A stretch of 64,000 nt of DNA from Desulfobacteraceae bacterium UBA2174. Lineage in GTDB: Bacteria; Desulfobacterota; Desulfobacteria; Desulfobacterales; UBA2174. The notes under the pieces are model-generated. The model was not told the DNA's origin. It saw only the letters and a program-made list of their open reading frames with translations, and did not search any database. Position 1 is the stretch's first letter, and every line of letters starts with the position of its first letter. Where the stretch lies: NCBI GenBank assembly GCA_002327445.1, contig DCWA01000012.1:175660-239659 (forward strand), given 5' to 3'. The translations under genes and the position numbers were made by a program. Shown piece by piece: positions 56,101 to 64,000 of this stretch.

Positions 56101-56131
56101 GGACGGCTCCTTCGACAACCTCGAAAACCAC

Positions 56132-56170
56132 AAAAAGAAGGAGGCGGAACTTTCGCTCCGCCTCCTTCCA
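56132..56170 (-). terminator. Intrinsic terminator, minus strand, orphaned by the IS
   Basis: On the minus strand GAAGGAGGCGGA and TCCGCCTCCTTC form a perfect 12-bp stem with an 8-nt loop, followed by TTTTTG. If the IS at 56179-57488 and one TAA copy are removed, this terminator begins 6 bp after the stop codon of the PEP-CTERM gene, so it was very probably that gene's terminator. Confidence 0.78.
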
Positions 56171-56183
56171 ACTGCTAAGGGGC

Positions 56184-56212
56184 TTGGCATTTACTGATTT
56201 ACCGTATATAAT
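56184..56212 (+). promoter_or_regulatory. Transposase promoter
   Basis: TTGGCA, 17-bp spacer, and a perfect TATAAT, inside the left end of the IS and overlapping its terminal repeat. Start near 56219, leader about 26 nt, then AGGAGG 8 bp ahead of the ATG at 56245. Confidence 0.7.
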
Positions 56213-56244
56213 GTCTCCGAACCCTAAATCAGGAGGCATTGAAC

Positions 56245-57473
56245 ATGAAAATATCGACCGTTTCCAGAAATGCGGTATCCCGACAAGTCATTGATTTGGT
56301 AACTCGTTTGGTTGACATGATTCCTTGGCCCGGTAGACGTTCTGCAATGGGCGATGCGACCATCTCGCTTCTCGATGGAAAGGCTCGGGTCGCTGAAGAT
56401 GTATTCGGATGGGGGCGGGCAACGGTGGAATTGGGCATGAACGAATTCAGAAGCAAAATCACATGCATCAATGATCTTTCCACTCGGCAAAAGCCAAGGG
56501 CTGAGGAAAAGAACCCTGAATTGCTCTCGGATATCGTGGAGATTATGACCCCGCACAGCCAAGCGGAACCGAGTTTGAGGACGACGTTTTCCTATACGAA
56601 CATGACGGCCAAGGCGGTCTACGGTCTTCTTTTGGAAAAGGGGTGGTCCGAAGAAGAGTTGCCGACAGTGAGAACGATATCAAACATTTTAAATCGGCAG
56701 GAGTATCGATTGCGCACCGTGGCCAAGGATAAAGTTCAAAAAAAACGGCGGACACGGACGCGATCTTTGAAAATGTCCGGGAAATGAACGCTCTGGCGGA
56801 TGCGGACCCGCAAACCCTGAGAATCAGCGTGGACACGAAAGCGACTGTGGATATCGGTGAATATTCAAGATATGGACGATCCCGCGGCCTTGAGCCCGTC
56901 AAGGCATGGGACCATGATATGCGGGCAAAGGATAAGCTCGTACCCGGTGGAATTCTGGAACCGGCGAGCGGCAGGGCATTTGTCTTTTTCACCGGCAGCT
57001 ATAAGACGAGCGACTTTATGGCCGACGGGCTCATGCTTTGGTGGCAGGCGCGAAAACCGGATTGTCCGGACACAAAACGCATAGTCATCAATATGGACAA
57101 CGGACCGGAGTGCAGCGGGCGCCGCAGTCAATTTTTGCACAGGATGGTTGAGTTCGCCGACACAACCGGCATCGAGGTCCGTCTTGTCTACTATCCGCCC
57201 TATCACAGCAAGTATAATGCTATCGAACGATATTGGGCGGGACTTGAAAAATCGTGGAATGGATACTTGTTGGACAGCGTCAGTTGCGTATTGAATCGAG
57301 CCGGCAACTTCATTTGGAAGGGGCTCCGTGCCACTGTTGAACTGCTTGATACTGTTTACGAAAAAGGCATCAAGGTTTGTGGAAAGGAAAAACTGGCATT
57401 AGAGCAACGCTTAAAACGCTCGGCCCCGTTACCGCTGTATGACATTACGATCAGCCCTAAAACGGTAAATTAA
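56245..57473 (+). CDS. ISAzo13-family transposase in two frames joined at an A8 run
   Basis: The first frame (56245-56787, 180 aa) carries the N-terminal HTH-like half, and the second frame the DDE half (open to 57473; first in-frame ATG at 56784): DTKATVDIGEYSR, INMDNGPECSGRRSQF and YYPPYHSKYNAIERYWAGLE. Conserved family sequence (TDAIFENVREMNALADADP) continues across the junction only if the ribosome shifts -1 at A8 (56738-56745), where the zero frame reads CAA AAA AAA CGG. A AAA AAA is a classic slippery heptamer. So either this is programmed frameshifting (or transcript slippage) giving a ~409-aa transposase, or the copy is inactivated by an indel. Confidence 0.8.
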
Positions 57474-57487
57474 TATTTTCTGTATCC

Positions 57488-58126
57488 CTAATTGAACAGC
57501 TTCCTCCGACATACCCCGGCCAAGCTGATCAGTCCCGCGCCAAGCAACAGCATGGTGGCCGGTTCGGGAATGGGATTGTTGCCCGTTTCGCCCCAATGAC
57601 TGATTTTATCAAAAGCAAATAATTCGTATTTTCCATCTAGGCCAATATCGTCCAAATCAAATAGGGCCCAGTCTATGTTTGCCAAATTCGAAAACAAAAA
57701 AACATCAAAGTCTATAACAGGTTGGCCTTTTTCAACAAATTTTCCTGTTTTGATCATGTAATAATCCGGTTGATAAATTAACTCAAAAGCTCTCAAGGAA
57801 TCATCATTCTCAACAAAATAGGTCAATGGCCGATAATCAAATTTAGTGAATTCCACCTCATAATTAAGAATTTCTTCAACCCATTGTTGTTCTTTTGTAA
57901 TCTTCCCCCTTATGGGATCATTTATATTGTTATATTCATCAACTATATTGTATTTAAAATTAGCGGTTGCTTTTAAATTATCAATATAATCTGACTCGAT
58001 TGTGATTTCATTAATTATATTTCCGGAATTATCTTCAGCCCAAAGGTCATAAGTTTGTGCCCAGGCAAAATTCAACATGCTGAAAAAAAAGAATAAAATA
58101 AATGCAAGGGATAAATACCGTTTCAT
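57488..58126 (-). CDS. PEP-CTERM sorting-domain protein, low GC
   Basis: A 212-aa exported protein: signal peptide (MKRYLSLAFILFFFFSMLNFAWA), a ~160-aa body of unknown fold rich in Asn/Asp/Ile/Tyr, and a C-terminal PEP-CTERM tripartite signal (PIPEPATMLLLGAGLISLAG followed by CRRK). An exosortase should cleave and attach it at the surface; no exosortase is in the window. Base composition is much more AT-rich than neighbours, suggesting transfer. The last base of its TAG stop is contributed by the IS. Confidence 0.85.
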   Translation of the reverse strand: MKRYLSLAFILFFFFSMLNFAWAQTYDLWAEDNSGNIINEITIESDYIDNLKATANFKYNIVDEYNNINDPIRGKITKEQQWVEEILNYEVEFTKFDYRPLTYFVENDDSLRAFELIYQPDYYMIKTGKFVEKGQPVIDFDVFLFSNLANIDWALFDLDDIGLDGKYELFAFDKISHWGETGNNPIPEPATMLLLGAGLISLAGVCRRKLFN

Positions 58127-58488
58127 TGTCGTCTCCGCTTTTAAATTCCTTTTAATTATAAAACGTTAAAATTTTAATTTTTACCAAGCAAATTGCATTT
58201 CATTCGTTTATAAGTTACATGCAATTAAAGAGCCATCTTTTTTAATTTTTTTTATTTCGCTATATATCCGAAAAGAAAAAGAAAGCCATATTGCAAGAAT
58301 ATAGAATTAATAGAGTATGAAAAACTATTCATAATTTTTATGTAATTTTTGTCATATATTTCTCAAATTTCATAGTTGCCGCTGTCTATATGTCGAAGCT
58401 CATCAGCCGGCGAATTTAAAAAAAGAAAATTAAAAAACGATTCAACAGGGAGGTTGATATTTGATTCGGTGCTTGGGTGAGATAAAAC
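58127..58488. other. AT-rich noncoding region upstream of the PEP-CTERM gene
   Basis: About 360 bp of strongly AT-rich sequence. No convincing ORF, hairpin terminator or RNA gene is recognised. It presumably holds the PEP-CTERM promoter. Confidence 0.5.
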
Positions 58489-59634
58489 CTACAGGCTCTC
58501 CAGAAACACCAGGTCCCGATCCTGGCTATTTTTGCTGCCGATGACGACCACCTCGACGCCGCGGCCGGCGGTCTTGCGAAAATACAATCGACCCCGGTAG
58601 GCGAAGACCACCTCGAAGAATGTCTCGCGGCTCTTGCTGAAAACCTTGCGCTTGACGGTCACCTGGTCCGGGTCGCGGTCGAGCAGGTTTATGGTTTCTT
58701 CGCAGCGCAGCTTCAGATCTTCAGGAAGGTCATCGAAGCCCTCGATGGCCCGCGGGTGAAACCGGGTTTCCTTGTAGAGCGCGGCAAAGCGTTTACCGGT
58801 ATCTTGGCGGGAGCGTTTTTTGGCACCCGCCACACGACTGCTCTCCCTTTCCAGCTCGGCCAGCTTGTCCTTTAGGGCCTGGATTTCCTCCTCCTGCCGG
58901 ATCTGCCGATCGAGGTTCTCCTCGATTTGCCCCTCCAGGGCTTCAATCTCTTCGATCATGGCCTCTTCGTTGCTGTGGGCAGAGGCCTGTCGCGTGGCCA
59001 GCTCTCCGCGGGCCGCGTCCAGGTCCTTGGCCAGGCGGGCCTTTTCAGCCGCCAGCGATTTGAGCAGCTCGCGATGGCGCTGGGAGAGGCGCTCCATGCG
59101 CTGGAGAAAATCCTTGGATTGCGCTTCTTCCCGCGACGCCTGCTGCATCACCCGGCGATAGTGAATGCCCATCACCAAAAGGGCGGCACCCAGATAGAGG
59201 GTTAGCAGCAGATTGGCGAGCAAGCTGCCGTGGGGCAGTCGCAGGTCCAGCTCGACGCGCAGGCCTTCTTGCAGCAGCCGGAAGTTCTCCGCCGCCACAG
59301 CCGCCCGGTCCTCCGGAACCAGAGCCTGGGGGTCGGTGGCCATCAAGGCCGGATAGAGCATGCGGCCTGTTTCGGTGGCCACGTGGACATGCAAAACCAG
59401 GCCCCAGCGCGGAAGAGAAAGGTGTTCGACAAATCGGCGTACATTGCCGGCGATGCGGTCGTCAAGCTGCTCGCGGCCTTCAAGGAGCAGCTGAGCATCG
59501 CCGACAAGCACCGATTCGAGCTGCTGCTGGTAGCTGCTCCGGGCGTAGGTTTCGATGCCTTGCAACGATAGGATGTATAGTGCAGGCGGAAGGATGACGC
59601 ACAAGGTCAGCAGCCGGAGGGAGATGTGTCGCAT
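58489..59634 (-). CDS. Two-TM coiled-coil membrane protein with a RelE/ParE-like C-terminal domain
   Basis: A 381-aa protein of unrecognised overall family. One helix at about 7-25, an extracytoplasmic region of ~115 residues (FVEHLSLPRWGLVLHVHVAT), a second helix at about 145-165, a long cytoplasmic coiled coil (about 170-270, e.g. EEAMIEEIEALEGQIEENL), and a compact basic C-terminal domain (about 285-381). The last resembles RelE/ParE mRNA-interferase folds: FHPRAIEGFDDLPEDLKLR, a middle KRKVFSK, FFEVVFAYRGRLYFRKT and VVVIGSKNSQDRD. The layout looks like a sensor relaying through a coiled coil to an effector. Function unknown. Confidence 0.6.
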   Translation of the reverse strand: MRHISLRLLTLCVILPPALYILSLQGIETYARSSYQQQLESVLVGDAQLLLEGREQLDDRIAGNVRRFVEHLSLPRWGLVLHVHVATETGRMLYPALMATDPQALVPEDRAAVAAENFRLLQEGLRVELDLRLPHGSLLANLLLTLYLGAALLVMGIHYRRVMQQASREEAQSKDFLQRMERLSQRHRELLKSLAAEKARLAKDLDAARGELATRQASAHSNEEAMIEEIEALEGQIEENLDRQIRQEEEIQALKDKLAELERESSRVAGAKKRSRQDTGKRFAALYKETRFHPRAIEGFDDLPEDLKLRCEETINLLDRDPDQVTVKRKVFSKSRETFFEVVFAYRGRLYFRKTAGRGVEVVVIGSKNSQDRDLVFLESL

Positions 59635-59712
59635 CGCGTTTTCTTAAATATTTCTGTGAAAAACTATTTGTCGCATCGTAAACCTGCTGCACTTCCGCGG
59701 AGAGCCCCCTTC

Positions 59713-59968
59713 TGTCATTCCGAGGAGCGAAGCGACGAGAAATCTCTTTGAGATTTCAGTAACTTCCCGCCGTATTCCCGACTGCAGATCCCTCGCTCCG
59801 CTCGGGATGACACGTGAAAGTGGGCTCGGGATGACATAGGAAAAGGTGCCATTCCGAGGAGTACCCCCTGTCATTCCGAGGAGCGAAGCGACGAGGAATC
59901 TCTTCGCATTTGCCACCGCCTCCCGTCGTATTCCAAAGTGCAGATCCCTCGCTCCCCTCGGGATGACA
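59713..59968. repeat. Palindromic repeat cluster 6 (two full copies)
   Basis: Full copies at 59713-59812 and 59869-59968 in the same orientation, separated by right-half units (CTCGGGATGACA) and a left-half unit. Fills most of the gap between the TPR gene and the coiled-coil gene. Confidence 0.9.
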
Positions 59969-60006
59969 CGTGAAAGGGGAGCTCGGGATGACACGTGAAA
60001 AACCGG

Positions 60007-62286
60007 TCACAACTTCTCCATCGCCTGCTTCACCCGGTCGGCCACAGCCTCGGCCCCCTTGGTCTCCAGGGCCTTGTTGAACGCCGTGAGGGCGTTTTCC
60101 TTGTCGCCTTTGCCCGCATACGCCACGCCGAGGTGGTAGTGGATCGCGGCGTTGTCGGGCATCTTGGCCAAGCTGTCCTGAAGTTCCCGGATGGCGCTGT
60201 CCCATAGCCCTTTTTTGGCGTAAACCCACCCCAGGGTGTCCATCACGCCCGGGTCATCGGGCAGCTTCTCGCGCGCCTTTTGGGCCAGGGTGAGGGCCTC
60301 GTCCAGGCTCTTGTCCTGTTCGGCCAGGTTGTAGGCCAGGTTGTTGGCGGCCGGGGCGAAGTCGGGGTTGATTTCCAGGGCTTTGCGATAGTGGGTTTCC
60401 GCCAGGTCGGGGCGTCCATTCAGGTCATGGATGGTGCCCAGTTGCATATGAGCGCCAAATTGCTTGGGGTTCTTTTCCAGCAGGGTTTCGAACTGGGCCA
60501 CGGCGGAATCCACATCCTTTTCCCTCAGGTAAAGCCTTGCCAGCTCGTAGTAGGCCAAAACGTAGTTGGCATTGGCTTCCAGGGCCCGCTGAAAAGCGGA
60601 CTCGGCCGCTTTCAGGTCGCCGCTGGCCTTGTGGATCTGTCCCTCCATGAAATGAACGATGGCCTGGGCCGGAGGGCTGTCGGCCACCACGGCGAGCTGC
60701 TGGCCGCAGGCACTCCGGGCCTCGTCCCATTTTTTCTGGGCCGCCAGGGTCAGCACCTTGTTGGTGAACACGTCCATCAGCTTGGGGTTGAGCTGCAGTG
60801 CCTTGTCGAAATAGTCGATGGCCTCGTCGTACTGTTTTTCTCTGCGGGTCAAAAGGCCGAGCTGATGGTAACCTGCCGGATTTTCCGGCGCCAGCTCGAT
60901 GAGTCGCCCGTAATCCGCGCGGGCGGCCGTCATGTCGCGCTGGGCCGCCTTGAGGTTGCCGCGCATGAGCAACGCCTGGTATTGGTCCGGCTGCTGCTTG
61001 AGGACCTCTTCGACCTGGGCCAGCGCGCCGACGATATTGCCTTCCCGGCCGAGTGTTTCACCCAGCAACAGCCTGGCTTTGAAAAACCCGGGAGCCAGCT
61101 CAAGGGTCTTTTCCAACGAAGCCCTGGCCCGGCTGACGTTGCCGGTGCCGATGAGCGCCAGCGACAAAAAGTAGTGCGCCTCGGCCAGTTTCGGCTCGTC
61201 CTTTATAATCTGATCGAAGGTGCCCACCGCTTCGGCGAACTGGCGCCGGCCGACCATGATTTCTCCTTTGACCAGCCTTGCCGCGGGAAACTGAGGTTGG
61301 GTGGCGAGCACCTTGTCCACCAGGGTTTCGGCCTTCTCCACTTCTCCCTTGCTCAAGTGAAAGCGGGCCACGGTGGCCATCACACCGGCGTTTTCAGGCT
61401 CCAGCGCCATGGCCTTCTCGTACATTTCCATGGCTCGATCGTCCTGACCGATGGTGTCGAAGAATTGCGCCGTGATCATCAGGGGACGGATCTGGTCGGG
61501 AGCCATTTCGATGGCTTTCAGATAGGCCTTCTCAGCTTCCTGGTAATCCTGCTGGCGAAAGTAGAAGTCCGCCTGAATGAGCCGTAAATCCACGTTTTCG
61601 GGCTGCCGTTCGATGGCTTGCAGAATCTCCCGACCCGCCTGGTCGAAGTTGCGCTGAGCCATGTAGAAGCGAAACAGATCCAGTCTGGGCAGGACGGCTT
61701 CCGGTTCCAGGGACACGGCCTGGCGCAGGCGCTGCTCGGCTTCCTCGTGGCGTCCCTGGGTGGCCAATACGCGAGCGGCGCCGAGATAAGCCTTGGCCTG
61801 CTTGGGATCTTCGGCGATGACTTTTTCATAGGTCTCAAGGGCGCCTGGCATGTCTTTTTCCTGGGCCAGCAATCCGGCGAGCAGCAAAAGGGCCGTAACG
61901 TTGCGCGGCTCCTTGGCCAGCACCGTGTCGATTTCCATCCGGGCCTCGTCCGGTTTGCGCCCCAGCATGTAAAAGGTGGCCAGCTTCAAGTGCGCATCCA
62001 TGTCTTCTGGGGCCAGCTTGACCAGTGTAACGTAGGTGCTGAAGGCTTCGCGGGGCTCGCCCAGCTTCAGCGCCACCTCTCCTAGCCGGCGGTAGGCTTC
62101 GACATGCGTGGCATCGATTTGCAGGGCATTTTTCAGCTCTATGCGGGCGCTCTTGTAGTCTTCCTTTTGAATATAGGCGGCCGCCTTTTCCATGTGCCCG
62201 GCCACCTTTTCCGCTTCGGAGGCGCAGGCAGAGAGAGCAAACGCCAGAAAGCTCAAGAGACAGATCGTTATCCGCTTGGGCATCAT
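60007..62286 (-). CDS. TPR-repeat lipoprotein, PrsT-like
   Basis: A 759-aa protein with a lipoprotein signal (LLSFLAFALSAC, Cys about 20) and about 20 tetratricopeptide repeats filling the rest (e.g. AEKAYLKAIEMAPDQ, EAIDYFDKALQLNPK). Early repeats (KSARIELKNALQIDATHVEAY) resemble PEP-CTERM-system PrsT proteins, and a PEP-CTERM protein is nearby. TPR arrays scaffold protein complexes; here on the periplasmic face of a membrane. Start at 62286 or the adjacent ATG at 62283; GGAGAG lies upstream. Confidence 0.82.
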   Translation of the reverse strand: MMPKRITICLLSFLAFALSACASEAEKVAGHMEKAAAYIQKEDYKSARIELKNALQIDATHVEAYRRLGEVALKLGEPREAFSTYVTLVKLAPEDMDAHLKLATFYMLGRKPDEARMEIDTVLAKEPRNVTALLLLAGLLAQEKDMPGALETYEKVIAEDPKQAKAYLGAARVLATQGRHEEAEQRLRQAVSLEPEAVLPRLDLFRFYMAQRNFDQAGREILQAIERQPENVDLRLIQADFYFRQQDYQEAEKAYLKAIEMAPDQIRPLMITAQFFDTIGQDDRAMEMYEKAMALEPENAGVMATVARFHLSKGEVEKAETLVDKVLATQPQFPAARLVKGEIMVGRRQFAEAVGTFDQIIKDEPKLAEAHYFLSLALIGTGNVSRARASLEKTLELAPGFFKARLLLGETLGREGNIVGALAQVEEVLKQQPDQYQALLMRGNLKAAQRDMTAARADYGRLIELAPENPAGYHQLGLLTRREKQYDEAIDYFDKALQLNPKLMDVFTNKVLTLAAQKKWDEARSACGQQLAVVADSPPAQAIVHFMEGQIHKASGDLKAAESAFQRALEANANYVLAYYELARLYLREKDVDSAVAQFETLLEKNPKQFGAHMQLGTIHDLNGRPDLAETHYRKALEINPDFAPAANNLAYNLAEQDKSLDEALTLAQKAREKLPDDPGVMDTLGWVYAKKGLWDSAIRELQDSLAKMPDNAAIHYHLGVAYAGKGDKENALTAFNKALETKGAEAVADRVKQAMEKL

Positions 62287-62307
62287 CGTGTCATCTCTCC
62301 TTGCCGG

Positions 62308-63846
62308 TCATAAAGATTGTTGGGTGATGGACACCACCTCGTAACTGCCTGCCAATTCCGGTTCTTCTTTCAACACCGCGGCAATCGGCAGATGCAGGCA
62401 GAATACGGTTCCTTTTCCAGGGGTCGATGCCACGTCGATCTGCCCACCGTGGCTTTCAATGATCCCGTAGGTGGTGGAAAGTCCCAGGCCGGTGCCCTGA
62501 CCCGGCTGTTTGGTGGTGAAGAAGGGCTCGAAGCAGTTCTTCATGGTTTCCCGGTTCATGCCGATACCCGTGTCCGCAACGCACACTTCCACCACTTCTC
62601 CGTTAATCCGGGCGGAAATGGTCAGAACCCCGCCATCGGGCATGGCGTCACGGGCGTTGGTGCAAAGGTTCAGCAGGGCCAGGCTCAGTCCGGAACTGTC
62701 CCCGTGCATGGAAAGGCTTTCGGGCACGTCGAGTTCAATCTGAATGGCCTTGTCAAAGGAGGCGCGAATGATCTGGTGGATTTGGCCGATCACCTCGGCC
62801 AGGTCGATGTTGCCAAGCTCCCGGCTTACCTTTTTGCGGGAGAAATTCATCAGCCCCTCCACCAAATCGATGGCGTGCTGGATCGAAGTGTCGATGCGCT
62901 GGGTGATTTGGGCCAGTTCCGGATCGGCGGGGCGGCCAAGTTGGATGAGTTCGTTGTTCATCTTGATGGTGGCCAGGGTGTTGCGGAAATTGTGCGCCAC
63001 CCCGCTGGCGATAGTCCCGATGGCTTCCATTTTCTGGGAGTGCTGGAGCTGCATCTCGAGCTGAATGCGTGCGGTGACGTCGCTGATGCGAATGATGCAG
63101 CTCTTTTCGGCGCAGTCGATGGGTACGCGTTTGATGGTCACCATGCGATCGTTGAGCTGAACCGGGGACCGCTTGCCCAGGGTGCAAATACCCTTGCCGC
63201 CGTTTGCCAGCATGGCCCGAACGCGTGGCCTCACCTTGGGATTGAACAGCTCTGTCGGGTCAGTGGTCAGCAGTTCTTCCTCCGGCAATCCCAAAAACCT
63301 GAGTGCCGCATGGTTGGCGTAGACGATGCGCCCCTCGCAAATTTCCACGATCTCATCGGTCAAGCTGTCCAGAATGGCGGACAGATGGTGGTTGCGCGCC
63401 AGCAGCTCCCGCGTCAGACGGCGCGCATGAACCGACTCGATTCCCATCACCAGTTTCGCTTCGTCGGCCGTGTGGGGGGCGGCGAGCCTGGCCAGGGCAT
63501 CCAGGATATGGTTCGCCATTTGCGGAAAAGAACTCTTGGCGATATAGGCGTCGGCGCAGATGTCGATGGGATCGGTGTCGATTTCCGCCAGGGCCGCCGA
63601 CAAGACAATAATGGCGCAGTCTTGCATCCTTTCCATTTTCCGAACGGTTCGGCACAGCTTGTCTCCACTGATCTTGGGAAGAACCAGGTCCACGATCAGG
63701 AAGTCCGGCAGAAAAGAGGGGACCAAATTCAGGGCAGCCAGGCCGTCTTCGGCCGTCTGCACTTCGAATCCCTCGCGCTCCAGCAGGTTTCGTACAAATT
63801 TTAAAAGTACTTGGTTGTCGTCGACCACCAAGATTTTTTTCGTCAT
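62308..63846 (-). CDS. Response-regulator/histidine-kinase hybrid without membrane segments
   Basis: A 512-aa cytosolic protein: N-terminal receiver (1-120, D53 in LIVDLVLP), PAS domain (about 150-255), HisKA with a variant H-box GVAHNFRNTLATI, and HATPase (LLNLCTNARDAM, DTGIGM, GQGTGLGLSTTYG). The receiver-first order means it is probably downstream of another kinase or integrates two inputs. It lies 21 bp upstream of the TPR lipoprotein gene, so they form an operon. No DNA-binding output. Confidence 0.9.
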   Translation of the reverse strand: MTKKILVVDDNQVLLKFVRNLLEREGFEVQTAEDGLAALNLVPSFLPDFLIVDLVLPKISGDKLCRTVRKMERMQDCAIIVLSAALAEIDTDPIDICADAYIAKSSFPQMANHILDALARLAAPHTADEAKLVMGIESVHARRLTRELLARNHHLSAILDSLTDEIVEICEGRIVYANHAALRFLGLPEEELLTTDPTELFNPKVRPRVRAMLANGGKGICTLGKRSPVQLNDRMVTIKRVPIDCAEKSCIIRISDVTARIQLEMQLQHSQKMEAIGTIASGVAHNFRNTLATIKMNNELIQLGRPADPELAQITQRIDTSIQHAIDLVEGLMNFSRKKVSRELGNIDLAEVIGQIHQIIRASFDKAIQIELDVPESLSMHGDSSGLSLALLNLCTNARDAMPDGGVLTISARINGEVVEVCVADTGIGMNRETMKNCFEPFFTTKQPGQGTGLGLSTTYGIIESHGGQIDVASTPGKGTVFCLHLPIAAVLKEEPELAGSYEVVSITQQSL

Positions 63847-63926
63847 GGATGCTCTCCACTCCAGCCATGCTAACCGGCGTAAAAAAAATTAAAGCAAAAA
63901 TCGAGCCGAGAGTGAAATGAGGTTTC

Positions 63927-64000
63927 GGTTCAGAGGGTCCCGGTTCAGGGTTCAAAGGTTCAGGGTTCAGGGTTCAAGGTTCAAAGGTTCAGGGTTCGGG
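63927..64000. repeat. GGTTCA/GGGTTCA short tandem repeat at the window edge
   Basis: About ten imperfect copies of GGTTCA(A/G) run to the end of the window; the array probably continues. A short relative in the opposite sense lies at 49617-49646. Confidence 0.85.

Larger units (their letters stand above)
56179..57488 (+). mobile_element. ISAzo13-like insertion sequence, ~1.31 kb
   Basis: Ends are imperfect inverted repeats of about 28 bp: left begins GGGG and right ends CCC, and both carry ATTTACCGT / ACGGTAAAT at the inner side (56197-56205 and 57462-57470). The trinucleotide TAA flanks both tips (56176-56178 and 57489-57491), consistent with a short target duplication. One transposase frame pair fills the element. 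Confidence 0.72.

Overview
The window is high-GC bacterial chromosome and most likely comes from a sulfate-reducing Desulfobacterota. The evidence is a complete dsrMKJOP operon (electron input to dissimilatory sulfite reduction), a six-gene Rnf ferredoxin:NAD+ oxidoreductase operon, a menaquinone-type methyltransferase, several sigma-54 activators, PEP-CTERM/PrsT-like genes, and an abundant ~100-bp palindromic intergenic repeat. The genus cannot be fixed from the sequence alone.

Layout. 1-15.3 kb is mostly housekeeping: a partial acyl-CoA synthetase, UbiE/MenG, a ZraSR-like two-component pair, a thioredoxin, lolA-nadA, yebC-rlmE, radA, a lytic transglycosylase, GDPD, a membrane J-protein, htpG and an MBL hydrolase. 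15.3-15.9 kb is a noncoding stretch with a near-consensus sigma-54 promoter, a short candidate RNA and an intrinsic terminator, lying just ahead of a sigma-54 activator gene. 17.4-23.7 kb holds a NifU-like scaffold protein, then an RsbRD_N-domain protein and dsrMKJOP. 23.8-31.4 kb has an NlpC/P60 protein with a barrel-like C-terminus, a gamma carbonic anhydrase, an EI24 membrane protein, a DHH phosphoesterase, pepA, YhhN, a second NifU-like protein and a nucleotidyltransferase with a tiny overlapping partner. 31.5-36.9 kb (minus strand) is rnfCDGEAB.

37.2-53.4 kb has a universal stress protein, ilvE and a glycogen module built from eukaryote-like or alternative families: a UDPGP-type UGPase, a 1,426-aa AGL-like debranching enzyme, an alpha-glucan phosphorylase, a GT5 glycogen synthase and a GH13 branching enzyme. 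No glgC is present. 53.8-64 kb is accessory: a small membrane protein, VapBC, a transglutaminase-like protein, an ISAzo13-like insertion sequence split by a -1 frame change at A8, a low-GC PEP-CTERM protein, a membrane coiled-coil protein with a RelE/ParE-like C-terminus, a PrsT-like TPR lipoprotein and a response-regulator/histidine-kinase hybrid.

How the genes work together. DsrMKJOP and Rnf are the two energy-conserving membrane modules, moving electrons between the menaquinone pool, ferredoxin/NADH and sulfite reduction. Their promoters share a TTGACA-17-TAAAAA form. The glycogen cluster covers activation, polymerisation, branching, phosphorolysis and debranching. The most intriguing signals are the sigma-54/anti-Shine-Dalgarno RNA candidate, the peptidase-barrel fusion, the RelE-like membrane protein, the nested palindromic repeats, and an IS inserted exactly in a stop codon that its target duplication restores.
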